This document shows, piece by piece, positions 19,935 through 28,709 of a DNA stretch of 64,000 nucleotides. Source of the DNA: Pollutibacter soli (GTDB taxonomy: Bacteria > Bacteroidota > Bacteroidia > Chitinophagales > Chitinophagaceae). The stretch spans positions 31,874-95,873 of the forward strand of contig JARJHS010000015.1 in assembly GCA_029269725.1 (NCBI GenBank), read 5' to 3'. A model generated the notes under the pieces. It was not told the origin of the DNA, made no database searches, and saw nothing but the letters and a program-made list of their open reading frames with translations. Made by a program: the position numbers and the translations under genes. Position 1 is the first letter of the stretch, and every line of letters begins with the position of its first letter.

Positions 19935-20189
19935 GGGTGCAACTTTACATGAAGCCAGCAATATTAATGCATTCAGCCGGAGATTAAAATCAAATGAGAA
20001 ATTATTTCTGTAGGCAGGATGCCGGCCGGCCCCAACGTCTCAACGTTGTATGATTCAACAGGTTGGGAGTGGTTTTTATGAAATCATGTTTCAGAATTTC
20101 TTGAGATTTGGTATGGAATTTTATCACTACGTAATTGAACCCAGGAGTTCAAACCGGGATTTTCATTCAACCATTTTAAATTAAAAAAG

Positions 20190-20441
20190 ATGAAAAAGTT
20201 AGTATCAGCCGCTGCCATCTGCCTAATGCTCCTGTCATGCGATGAAAAAAAGATTTCTGCATCTGATGTACCATCAGCTGTCGTATCCGCCTTCAACCAG
20301 AAATATCCCGGAGCCTCTGATGTAAAATGGCAGATCGAGAAAGAAAACGATAAACAGATTTACGAAGCGGAATTTAAAATGGATGGTAAACAGATCGATG
20401 CTGAGTTTGATGCTGATGGAACCTTTATAAGAGAAGAATAG
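20190..20441 (+). CDS. PepSY-like (PF11396) small lipoprotein
   Basis: 83 residues. Signal peptide with lipobox LLSCDEK, then one PepSY-like domain: VVSAFNQKYPGASDVKWQIEKE and YEAEFKMDGKQIDAEFDADG. Members are abundant in Bacteroidota as periplasmic lipoproteins, with two domains more common; this has a single one. Role unknown. Confidence 0.8.
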   Translation: MKKLVSAAAICLMLLSCDEKKISASDVPSAVVSAFNQKYPGASDVKWQIEKENDKQIYEAEFKMDGKQIDAEFDADGTFIREE

Positions 20442-20801
20442 GTGTCGTCATCACAGTTCTGCAACCAACTTAAAATTCATAAGATCAGATTTTGTGAATA
20501 GGGGGGGATTTGTTTGTCAGTTTTACCATAGGCGCTTACAGAAATTTATTCACGCTATTAGCTGTAATATCTTCGATCATTATATACTAAACAACTTCTC
20601 TTTGCCGGGAATACGCAAGGGCGCTAAGGACGCTCTAAGATAAAAACTTCGGACAACCTTCGCGTCTTCGAGGCCGTCACCGGGTTGATTTCAGAAACTT
20701 TGCATTTTTAGCGTCAGAGTAGTATTATTGACGCGTGGAATTTAAATAGACTATAGTGAACGTCTTCACTTAGTAAATTCTTCACCGTTGAAATATAACT
20801 T
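20442..20801. other. Intergenic region, no gene seen
   Basis: 360 bases containing a G7 run near 20501 and short CGCTAAGGACGCTC-type repeats near 20618. No coding frame. Confidence 0.4.
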
Positions 20802-21446
20802 ATGATCAATCCTCACCGAATCATTTTATCAGCATTATTTATATCAACAATTTGCGGTGGAATGCAATGTGACAAAGAAGAGTATCAACATCATTTCCTG
20901 GAGAAGGTGGAACTTTCCCCTGAAAGAAAAAGTTACAATGTTGGCGACACCATCTGGCTTCAGTATTCAAATCCCGACAACAGGTTTTTTGATAGATTCA
21001 AGCGCCTGGATTTAGGTATCGATTCCGCTTTAATCAGTTTCGAGCTAAAGCTTAATGCACAATACAATACGCCGGTCGGACCACCTGATGGTTTTTGTGA
21101 TTTTGTAACTGCAGGAGGTGTAAACAACGGACGCTACCTGTATGATTATCGTACTTCGCTGTCAACAATGATTGGCTGTGATAACAATGCCTATAATTTC
21201 AAAATCGGCGTAGTGCTCAAGCAAAAGGGAATTTACAGCCTGGAGATGCCTTTGGACTTTTCATTGCAGTCATGCCCGTTAAGAGCGAACAGAATTCCAC
21301 TTTCCAGGATAGAATATCAATTCAATATTATTGATGGAAATAAGGAAGTCTACCAGGCAATTCCACTTTCCCTGCGGATGGACGGTAGTGGATATATGGA
21401 AAATGAAATCGATAATAAGAGGGCGATGATGATTCAGGTGGATTAA
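20802..21446 (+). CDS. Putative lipoprotein of unknown function
   Basis: 214 residues with an N-terminal hydrophobic segment and CGGMQCDKEEY; the second Cys is a plausible lipidation site. The remainder is beta-rich and resembles extracellular Ig-like domains (YNVGDTIWLQYSNPDN). No family named. Confidence 0.6.
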   Translation: MINPHRIILSALFISTICGGMQCDKEEYQHHFLEKVELSPERKSYNVGDTIWLQYSNPDNRFFDRFKRLDLGIDSALISFELKLNAQYNTPVGPPDGFCDFVTAGGVNNGRYLYDYRTSLSTMIGCDNNAYNFKIGVVLKQKGIYSLEMPLDFSLQSCPLRANRIPLSRIEYQFNIIDGNKEVYQAIPLSLRMDGSGYMENEIDNKRAMMIQVD

Positions 21447-21527
21447 CCTGGTCGCCGGACTGATCGAGAGAGAATGTGAACAGGTCAGCCGGATTGACCT
21501 ATGTGTGGGTAACAAAGGAAAAAACAA

Positions 21528-21546
21528 AAGGGGCGGAGTGCCCCTT
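21528..21546. terminator. Bidirectional terminator between convergent genes
   Basis: AAGGGGC and GCCCCTT form a perfect 7-bp stem with a 5-base loop, flanked by A-rich and T/C-rich sequence. It lies between the lipoprotein stop and the stop of the small membrane protein. Confidence 0.65.
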
Positions 21547-21550
21547 CTTC

Positions 21551-21757
21551 TTACATCGTTGTCCCTGACGGATTGTTAACTGTGTTACCGTTTCTTGGTT
21601 TAAACATGTCGCCAAGCGGACCCATATTATCTGTAAATAATTTTTTGCCTTTTTCAATCAGAGAACTTCTTTCTTCGGGAGTCATTTTGCTATAGCGATA
21701 ATATCCATAAGCCGCTGCTGCCGCAAGTAATAGTCCAAGGCCTTTTTTCTGTACCAT
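21551..21757 (-). CDS. Small single-pass membrane protein
   Basis: 68 residues. An N-terminal helix GLGLLLAAAAAYGYYRY is followed by a charged segment MTPEERSSLIEKGKKLF typical of YtxH-like small proteins. Probably an inner-membrane or stress-related small protein. Good terminator just downstream. Confidence 0.6.
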   Translation of the reverse strand: MVQKKGLGLLLAAAAAYGYYRYSKMTPEERSSLIEKGKKLFTDNMGPLGDMFKPRNGNTVNNPSGTTM

Positions 21758-21882
21758 AAATATTATTTTAAGTGATTTAATTTTTATGAACAGATGAAAA
21801 AACTATGCCTTCGTCTATGATCAGGTATTGTTTTCAGATATATCGATTAAGTGAGCAATACATTCCACAGTTTCAAATTGTG

Positions 21883-22467
21883 TTAACCAGGTAAATTATT
21901 GTCGTCGACGATATAATTCAATTCTGTTACGCCCGAACTAAACTGGTGGGTGGATAATAGCTTCAGATTTATTTTCTCTTTCATCCCAGTAAACAATGGA
22001 ATGCCTTGTCCAAGAACGATGGGGTTTACAAAAAGCCAGTATCCATCGATGAGTTGTTGCTGGATGAGTATATGTGTTGCTGTCGGGCTCCCGAACAAAA
22101 GGATGTCTTCACCATCCTGTTCTTTTATTTCGTTAATTTTTTCAGATAGGCTATCGCTGATAACTGTTGTATTAGCAGGCGCTGCATCTTTCAATGATTT
22201 TGACAAAACAAGTTTGTGAATCTTGTTATACCATTTTGAATGCTCGATATCATGTTTGCTGGCATCTGGTTCCTTGCCTGCATTTGGCCAGTAACCTTCC
22301 ATCATTTCATAGGTTTTCCGGCCATACAACGCAGTGTCACCTTTACCTATCCGTTTCCCGATATGATCAAAGAGCTCTTCATCTACTTTAATCCAGTCCA
22401 TTTCTCCATTAGGCCCGGCCACAAAACCGTCGAGTGATATGTGCATGAATGAAATTATTTTTCTCAT
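21883..22467 (-). CDS. Dihydrofolate reductase-family protein (RibD C-terminal-like)
   Basis: 194 residues. MRKIISFMHISLDGFVAGPNGEMDW and LYGRKTYEMMEGYWP, then LFGSPTATHILIQQQLIDGYWLFVNPIVLGQG, are diagnostic for the stand-alone RibD C-terminal/YyaP group. NADPH-binding reductase fold; substrate unknown. A related paralogue lies at 27999-28550. Confidence 0.85.
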   Translation of the reverse strand: MRKIISFMHISLDGFVAGPNGEMDWIKVDEELFDHIGKRIGKGDTALYGRKTYEMMEGYWPNAGKEPDASKHDIEHSKWYNKIHKLVLSKSLKDAAPANTTVISDSLSEKINEIKEQDGEDILLFGSPTATHILIQQQLIDGYWLFVNPIVLGQGIPLFTGMKEKINLKLLSTHQFSSGVTELNYIVDDNNLPG

Positions 22468-22623
22468 AATGTGTTTTATCGTTGTCGAAAATGGGTATAA
22501 ATTACTTTTATTCCCGTTATTAAAGACTTTATTTTAAGATTCTTTTCAGCATAAAATTGCGGTGCTGATGGAAGGATTCAAAAGATTCCGGATCGACAAC
22601 CATCTTTTTCAAAGACTCAACCC

Positions 22624-23127
22624 TCAGGAGTTTTCGAGGATATCTTTTGCTGTTAAATTACCCAGTAGTTCTGCCAGGCCGATCAGAATTCCTTCCGTTC
22701 CCCGGATATAACATAGCCGGTAAATGTTTTCATAGTTAACTATCTCACCCACGAGTTCTGCGCCTTTCTTTTGAAGCCTGGGAACCAATTCATCAATATT
22801 ACTAACGTTAAACATCAGGCGCAGGTAGCCAAGCGAATTCACCGGCGCGGCGCGGTGATCAGCTACAGTAACAGGTCTGAGAAATCTGGAAATTTCGAGC
22901 CGGCTGTGCCCATCAGGTGTTGCCATCATTGCAATTTCCACCGATTGGTCTCCCAACCCTGTTACCTTTCCCGCCCATTCACCTTCAACCATAGCACGCC
23001 CTTCCAGTATCAATCCCAGTTCTTCGAAAAACGAAATGGCATTGTCCAGGGATTCCACAACGATACCGACATTGTGCATCTGTATTACTTCGCTTTTTGT
23101 CATGTGTTGAATTGTTTTATTTGCCAC
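22624..23127 (-). CDS. VOC-family protein (glyoxalase/bleomycin-resistance fold)
   Basis: 167 residues with two beta-alpha-beta-beta-beta modules. MHNVGIVVESLDNAISFFEELGL is the typical first strand and helix, and YENIYRLCYIRGTEGILIGLAE ends the domain with a Glu ligand. Metal-dependent isomerase, dioxygenase or binding protein; no specific substrate can be inferred. Confidence 0.8.
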   Translation of the reverse strand: MANKTIQHMTKSEVIQMHNVGIVVESLDNAISFFEELGLILEGRAMVEGEWAGKVTGLGDQSVEIAMMATPDGHSRLEISRFLRPVTVADHRAAPVNSLGYLRLMFNVSNIDELVPRLQKKGAELVGEIVNYENIYRLCYIRGTEGILIGLAELLGNLTAKDILENS

Positions 23128-23242
23128 TGTGATCCAGGCATACGCAGCACCTAAATTATGGATATTGAACTTTTTTGCAGTAAACAGATTACAGAAAATT
23201 CAAAGGATTTGTTTTTAGCCTGATTCAATAAGCAAGTTCGAA

Positions 23243-23917
23243 TCAGTGCAGAGGTAATTCGAGCAGGATAAATGCCGCTGATTCGTCACTATTGTTTATG
23301 ATTGAAAAATTTTGTCGTCCCTCAATGACAAAGAAGCTCCCTGGCGATAGTTTTTTATCGTTTTCCTTACCATCTACTTTCGCGCTTACGAAAGAAGCAT
23401 GTAGAGATACTAAAACGAATGATTGCTTATTATCGATCAGTTTAAAATCTTTTCCCTTCGGCAATTGAATACGATATGCTCTGATCCACGGAGTATCGAT
23501 TTCAATGGTAAGGTCTGGCAGGGTCAGTGGCTTATGAATAAACCCACTGTCCTTATACAGAAGCTCTACATCCATCACATGGAAAGTATCAATATCTGCG
23601 TTCCACACACGATGAGTACGGGTATTGGGTGGTGATAAATTTTCGAAAAGAACAGTTCCTGAAGTCGAGGAGCCACCTGACGCTTGTCTTCCTTTATTCT
23701 GTGAGCCGGTTTTTGTATCCGAAAGCCTGATAAAAAGAGATAGTGTGTTGTGAATATGATAAAGAGACGTGTCGCCGGGAGGCAGAAGTACATTCAGAAT
23801 GCGAATGTCTTTATTTTGAAAAACAAGGTGGTGCCGGGGTTCTTCGTGTACGGGTACTTGTCCGTAAACATTGGTCAGTCTAAGAACCAGAATAAGAAGG
23901 AATAATTTTTTTTGCAA
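23243..23917 (-). CDS. Exported cupin-like protein
   Basis: 224 residues, signal peptide ending at NVYGQ. A cupin-like core with LPPGDTSLYHIHNTLSLFIRL contains two His that could bind metal. Two cupin-like halves are suggested by the repeated strand pattern (IRILNVLLPPG and IRAYRIQLPKG). Probably periplasmic. Function unknown. Confidence 0.65.
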   Translation of the reverse strand: MQKKLFLLILVLRLTNVYGQVPVHEEPRHHLVFQNKDIRILNVLLPPGDTSLYHIHNTLSLFIRLSDTKTGSQNKGRQASGGSSTSGTVLFENLSPPNTRTHRVWNADIDTFHVMDVELLYKDSGFIHKPLTLPDLTIEIDTPWIRAYRIQLPKGKDFKLIDNKQSFVLVSLHASFVSAKVDGKENDKKLSPGSFFVIEGRQNFSIINNSDESAAFILLELPLH

Positions 23918-24244
23918 TGTTGAGTATTTACAGGGATTTGATCATCGCTAAGATAACGATCATCAGCGAGGCGCGGCCAAAAAGCTGGTTCTGAATAGAT
24001 CAGGATTGGATTTGCCGGTAAAAGTCAGTAGACACGAAATAGGAAGCTGAACTAAGAATCAATTGACGTTTAAGAAGGGGGCACATTTCCGGGGAGTACT
24101 TTTATCGTTTTCGGATACCTGTTTCGGTAATGTATGGTCCTGCACTTTAGATCAATGCGATGAAACAAGGACAGTAACGGGCAATCCCTGATGATTGAAA
24201 ATTGTTATCGTAATTGAAAAAGTTTAAAACCTAAATTCGATGAG
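23918..24244. other. Intergenic region, no gene seen
   Basis: About 327 bases between two minus-strand genes; no protein-like frame or strong hairpin noticed. Confidence 0.4.
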
Positions 24245-24871
24245 TCAACTCATCACTATAGCTGATTTTCTCAGGTAAGTGTTTTCATTCAATTGCTGAA
24301 CCATAAATTCAGCAACGTCAGCCCGGGGAACTTTTGGAATACCTTTCATTTCCATTTTTTCACCTGCTTTATATTTCCCGGTTCCGGGAGCATCAGTCAT
24401 CAGAACGGGGTAAACCAAAATCCAATCAAGTGGGCTATGTCGGATGAGGTCATCTCCTTTTGATTTGTCTGCATATATATTTTTTAAGAACAATTTGTAG
24501 ATAATCCTTTGAATAAAATCAGCTTGCTTAAATGTTTCTCCTACCCCAAAAGCAGAAAGAAAGATTAAGCGCCTGACATGCTTTTCATTCATTGCAGGAA
24601 TTAATATGCTGACTGCATCAGAAATTAAATTTCCGGATTTTAAAGATTTTCCCACGCCGAGTGCACTGAGTACTGCATCCTTTCCCTCGAGTGATTTTGC
24701 CAGAATATCTTTATCGAGTACGTCTCCATGAACTATCGTAAGTCCCTCATGATGATGTTTCAGCCGGGATGGATGACGGGCTAATGCCGTTACCTCATGA
24801 TTTTGCTGAAGAGCCTGGGTTACCAGTTGTTGCCCGGTTCCACCGGTTGCACCCAAAATAAGGACTTTCAT
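24245..24871 (-). CDS. NAD(P)-binding atypical SDR protein (NmrA/YwnB-like)
   Basis: 208 residues. The N-terminal Rossmann motif is MKVLILGATGGTGQQLV (GxxGxxG). VLSALGVGKS and LIFLSAFGVGET follow, as in the SDR_a5/NAD(P)H-binding group. There is no YxxxK catalytic pair, which fits atypical redox-sensor or reductase members. Function otherwise unknown. Confidence 0.8.
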   Translation of the reverse strand: MKVLILGATGGTGQQLVTQALQQNHEVTALARHPSRLKHHHEGLTIVHGDVLDKDILAKSLEGKDAVLSALGVGKSLKSGNLISDAVSILIPAMNEKHVRRLIFLSAFGVGETFKQADFIQRIIYKLFLKNIYADKSKGDDLIRHSPLDWILVYPVLMTDAPGTGKYKAGEKMEMKGIPKVPRADVAEFMVQQLNENTYLRKSAIVMS

Positions 24872-25296
24872 TTTCGTTGTTTTGGGGTTACTAAAAGTTG
24901 CAAAGAAATTAATAATTGTTCCACATCGTATTGCATGTCTCTTTTGAAATCATCCGAAGCAAATGGATTTTATCCGGGATCTTTCAATTGTCCTTTAATA
25001 TAGTTGTAACGATGAAAAAAACAGGCTTTTTAGATTATTAGCCTGAGCGATTTTGTATCATCTACCACGGGTAAGCATTGGAGCCCGGGCGATACTTAAT
25101 AGCATGAATCCGGGCTTGCAACTTAGGTTGTTCAGAATAAAATATCCGTCATCCTGGATATATTCTACATCCGACTGCGGACGGCATTCTGCGTATGTTC
25201 CGGAACGTAAACTGTTATCCTGGATATCAACTTCAAAAATGAAATCTGTAATCCAGTTAATTTAACTATCCGAGAACCGTTTAAACAACCGCATTG
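24872..25296. other. Intergenic region, no gene seen
   Basis: About 425 bases. It contains several TATCCTGGAT-like fragments near 25153-25225 (CATCCTGGATAT and TATCCTGGATAT 70 bases apart), otherwise nothing supported. Confidence 0.4.
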
Positions 25297-25569
25297 TCAC
25301 ACAGTTGCCGGCATAGAAACAGTGATAGGTTCGAGGACGGTGTGTTTTTCTTTTGCCACTTTTTCCATTATTTCCGGATTGCCCATAACAGCCTGCATTC
25401 CATCCATATCAAAAACATCCACGACAAGCACAACCGAAGTCGGATCGTCTGTATCCTGAAATGTCTGGAATCCAGATGCAAATTTCGAAAACAATTCACT
25501 CCGATCCTTATGCCCTTTTAACCAGGTATCGATGTTTCCTACTTTGTGGCGAATGATAACTGTTGGCAT
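25297..25569 (-). CDS. Small ferredoxin-fold-like protein, 90 aa
   Basis: 90 residues. TVIIRHKVGNIDTWLKGHKDR followed by SVVLVVDVFDMDGMQAVMGNPEI resembles the dimeric alpha/beta barrel fold seen in DUF3764 or antibiotic-biosynthesis-monooxygenase-like proteins. No catalytic residues identified. Confidence 0.6.
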   Translation of the reverse strand: MPTVIIRHKVGNIDTWLKGHKDRSELFSKFASGFQTFQDTDDPTSVVLVVDVFDMDGMQAVMGNPEIMEKVAKEKHTVLEPITVSMPATV

Positions 25570-25896
25570 TTTTGTGAATTTTGAAATTGATGCTTACTCT
25601 ATGCAGTTTTCGGCTTCCCTGTTGCCTGATTGCAGATTTTACGTCGAATGAGGCCTCGTTCGACAACGGATGTGGAGTTACTATTGTAGGGAGTGAATTG
25701 GAGTGGTAAGGTAGGGATAATTATCCATTTGAAATTTCTGTTTTAAAACGAGGGCGGACAGGCTTCGTAGGGGTTTCAGCAAGTTGAAATTAAAAATGCA
25801 CACCCAATGATTATTGCGCCGAATTACAGTACAATAGTAACAACTCAACTTGTCGCTTATTTTGTACAATCCTCATAGCAGTCACTTTTCTGAGAT
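25570..25896. other. Intergenic region, no gene seen
   Basis: About 327 bases; a minus-strand frame of about 60 codons near 25681-25869 has no protein-like features. Confidence 0.4.
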
Positions 25897-26448
25897 CTAA
25901 TTCCGGCTATTGATACTTATACGTTGTATGATTGCTGCAATACCTTCAAAGGTGCCCTTGAAATAATCCCCTTTTCTGAAAGGAGGTATAAACTTTTCGT
26001 CTATTATAGTTTTTGTCTCGTGCTGGTTAAGTACTGAATTGTTAATGAGTGAATCATTCCAGATATATATAGCTCTATACGTTAAAGAGAAGCCAATGGT
26101 AGTATTGATCCTGTTTTTTGTACCTGCTATTTGAGTTACTTCATAAACGCTATCCATCGATGTCATTAAACTATCGAAGCTGAAAACAACAATCCGCAAA
26201 CCTTTCTGCTTTTTAAAATCTTCTATCAACGAATCCAGTCGAAATTTTTCTTCCGCCGAAAATGCGTTGCTATAATCGTTTATGTTTTTAATGCCTTGTG
26301 CAAGGCTGTCTTTTAAAAGAGTTCGTAATGTGTCATACTTAGCTTCCATTATTTTCAAGACAGTGGACTCGGGCAAGTATTGTGTCTGACTCTGTGTACA
26401 CGCGCAGGAAAAGACTATGAACAGGAAAGCAAAATTTAATTTTCTCAT
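25897..26448 (-). CDS. TPM-domain lipoprotein
   Basis: 183 residues. Signal peptide with lipobox FSCAC. NDYSNAFSAEEKFRLDSLIEDF and the C-terminal FIPPFRKGDYFKGTFEGIAAI match the TPM (Psb32/DUF477) fold, where the second motif usually contains the metal-binding loop. TPM proteins are membrane-anchored and implicated in phosphatase activity or quality control. Confidence 0.75.
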   Translation of the reverse strand: MRKLNFAFLFIVFSCACTQSQTQYLPESTVLKIMEAKYDTLRTLLKDSLAQGIKNINDYSNAFSAEEKFRLDSLIEDFKKQKGLRIVVFSFDSLMTSMDSVYEVTQIAGTKNRINTTIGFSLTYRAIYIWNDSLINNSVLNQHETKTIIDEKFIPPFRKGDYFKGTFEGIAAIIQRISINSRN

Positions 26449-26515
26449 TTCAACAGATTAGCAATGGTGAATTCATTGTACGTTGTTATGTAATACAGAT
26501 TCCCTGCTTCAAAGT

Positions 26516-27052
26516 CTATTGAGTTGACTCTGTCAGCGTGAAAATATAAAAGTCAGGGTTTCCCTCGAATGTTTCTTTTGAACTTATGAAAATCAATTTC
26601 CTCAGTAGCCTGGCAGAACGTTGATTGTCCCTATGAGTAATTGCAATGATTTTCTGAAACCTTAATGTCTGAAACGCATATTCAATAACTTTTTCTGCTG
26701 CCTCTTTCATGATTCCCCTGCCTTGAAAATCCGGCAATAGTTCATACCCGATTTCGCAACTATTATGTCCGGTTGAAAAATCATACAGGCAAATTGTACC
26801 GGCAAAAGTTCTTGTCTCTGTCAAGGTTATTGCCCAATAAACGGAGACGTTTTCCCTTAAGTTATCATTGATCTTATTGATAAAGTCAATAGCATCTTCC
26901 GGTGTCCTGGCGACGCGCCTGTCCAGGTATTTATTGATTTCATTGTCTGACCGCAAAGCAAAAATATCCTGGTGATCATCAATAGATAATTGGCGGAGCG
27001 TTAATCGTTCAGTTATCAAAACCGGAAAGCATGTAAAATTTCTACTGGTCAT
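26516..27052 (-). CDS. GNAT-family N-acetyltransferase (RimJ/RimL-like)
   Basis: 178 residues. Typical RimJ/L start LITERLTLRQLSIDDHQDIFAL, acetyl-CoA site LPDFQGRGIMKEAAEKVIEYAF, and the C-terminal NQRSARLLRKLIF. Transfers acetyl groups to amines of proteins or small molecules; target unknown. Confidence 0.88.
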   Translation of the reverse strand: MTSRNFTCFPVLITERLTLRQLSIDDHQDIFALRSDNEINKYLDRRVARTPEDAIDFINKINDNLRENVSVYWAITLTETRTFAGTICLYDFSTGHNSCEIGYELLPDFQGRGIMKEAAEKVIEYAFQTLRFQKIIAITHRDNQRSARLLRKLIFISSKETFEGNPDFYIFTLTESTQ

Positions 27053-27224
27053 TTATAAAAGATACTGCATCAATATTGTATTATGTTATGGTTGACGGAT
27101 AGCATAATTTCTTGCAGATGGTAGGAATATAAGAGAAGCCAACCTTCGAATAGTACAGTCATTTAATACATTTCAGGTGCGAAATGTAAAATTGTCGGGC
27201 CAGTGATCGGCATTGGTAGTAATT

Positions 27225-27977
27225 CTATTCATCTTTTATTTTAGTCCACTCACCACCGATATATTCTCTTTCCATCGAATAGCCATAGTCTAGATCGAAA
27301 GCTTCATTTAGCGTTTTGTCTCTGATAACCATTTCCTCTAAAGCGACAAGCCTGATATCTTTCTGCATCTCGTCACCGGTCAGAAATTGCCAGTCTCCGT
27401 CGGTGTTGTGAACAACCCGCAAAATTGGCTTATGAAGATCAAGCCATTGCCTGGTCGTAAAAACTCCCAGATTTTTTTCTTCTCTGAATTTAAAATCCGT
27501 GTTTCTGTCAAGTAACGGTTGATCGTAACGAAATTTTTCTTCGAAATTTTTTTCCCATGGAAAGATATCATTCCTGTCAGTCCAGATAAGTTGTACCGCG
27601 GGAAATTTCCTTTCTCCGTAATAGTTCAGTGCTGCTCCAAAATAATCGCCAATATTTCGTGCATCCACTGGCAAAAATTCTGATCTGCTGCTCTTGAAAA
27701 TGTTGTCATAGTTGACATATGTCTTTATGACTTCGCCGTTCTTTATTAAATCAGCAACATCGTTGATTATTACGTGTCCCAGTTTTTCTGGTAATCCAAA
27801 GCAAATTATTTCGGGATGGTTATAAGTTTCAAAAAGTCCTATACTATATGCAAAAGCAGGTGAATAGTCGGATCCGCTGACCATTATTACCTGAAGTCCG
27901 TACTTAGTAATGTTTTCTTTGGTCTTAGTAAGAAGTCTATCTCTGCTAATGCAATTATGTTCTTTTTTGTTATACAT
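27225..27977 (-). CDS. DUF4262 domain protein
   Basis: 250 residues. YGLQVIMVSGSDYSPAFAYSIGLFETYNHPEI and CFGLPEKLGHVIINDVADLIKNG are the DUF4262 hallmarks. The C-terminal 100 residues are not assigned. Cytoplasmic. Function unknown. It starts 22 bases after the end of the DHFR-like gene, so the two may be co-transcribed. Confidence 0.75.
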   Translation of the reverse strand: MYNKKEHNCISRDRLLTKTKENITKYGLQVIMVSGSDYSPAFAYSIGLFETYNHPEIICFGLPEKLGHVIINDVADLIKNGEVIKTYVNYDNIFKSSRSEFLPVDARNIGDYFGAALNYYGERKFPAVQLIWTDRNDIFPWEKNFEEKFRYDQPLLDRNTDFKFREEKNLGVFTTRQWLDLHKPILRVVHNTDGDWQFLTGDEMQKDIRLVALEEMVIRDKTLNEAFDLDYGYSMEREYIGGEWTKIKDE

Positions 27978-27998
27978 TTTTTCATTCAGATGGGCTGT

Positions 27999-28550
27999 TC
28001 ATTCTTTTGCCGGCTCATAATAAAGAATGATCGCCCCACCGCCAAAGATTTTGGTCTTTACGTGTTTAAGTAATATATGTTCATGGATGTTTTTAAATAA
28101 GGGCAAACCACTTCCTGCAATTAAAGGATGAATACAAAGCTGATACTCGTCTATTAAATTTAGTTTAGTCAATTCAACGATCAAACCTGGGCTGCATACA
28201 TAAACATCTTTACCGGATTGGTTTTTGAGCTCCAGTACTTCTTCTTCAAGATCCCGGCTTGCCAGTTTCGCGGATTTCCAATCTACTTTTTCCAGTGTGT
28301 GAGAGAATACAAGCTTTGGTGTATTATCTATTGCCACAGCAAAGTCGTCCATTGCTATATTGCCGGTAGGGTTTTCCAGCACCGTTCGCCAATATTCCAT
28401 CAGCTGGTAGGTTATCCTGCCATATAAAACAGTTCCAGCATTTCTTAACAAGTCAGCGTAATGTTGATGTAATTCTTCATCTGGCACTCCTGAGGTATGG
28501 TCACAATACCCGTCGAGTGTCATATTGATGGCTGCAATTATTTTTTTCAT
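27999..28550 (-). CDS. Dihydrofolate reductase-family protein (second paralogue)
   Basis: 183 residues. MKKIIAAINMTLDGYCDHTSG, LYGRITYQLMEYW and IHPLIAGSGLPLF place it in the RibD-C/YyaP group, like the gene at 21883-22467, but from a different subgroup (shorter N-terminal loop). Substrate unknown. Confidence 0.85.
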   Translation of the reverse strand: MKKIIAAINMTLDGYCDHTSGVPDEELHQHYADLLRNAGTVLYGRITYQLMEYWRTVLENPTGNIAMDDFAVAIDNTPKLVFSHTLEKVDWKSAKLASRDLEEEVLELKNQSGKDVYVCSPGLIVELTKLNLIDEYQLCIHPLIAGSGLPLFKNIHEHILLKHVKTKIFGGGAIILYYEPAKE

Positions 28551-28682
28551 GGTTATAGTTATCAGTCCGTTTTTCTGGCGATGAACGATGCCATAGGTTC
28601 AGATTATCATCTATTCAGAAAACCTGAAAGGCTTCAACTGAAACTTCTTCCCGTTGTTGACTAAAGATAACTTTAAACGCTC

Positions 28683-28709
28683 AACGTTCAACGTTCGATG
28701 TTGAACGTT
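28683..28709 (-). terminator. Hairpin after the serine hydrolase stop
   Basis: AACGTTCAAC and GTTGAACGTT form a perfect 10-bp stem with a 7-base loop immediately after the TAA of the serine hydrolase gene. There is no clear T tract, so its role as terminator is likely but not certain. Confidence 0.5.
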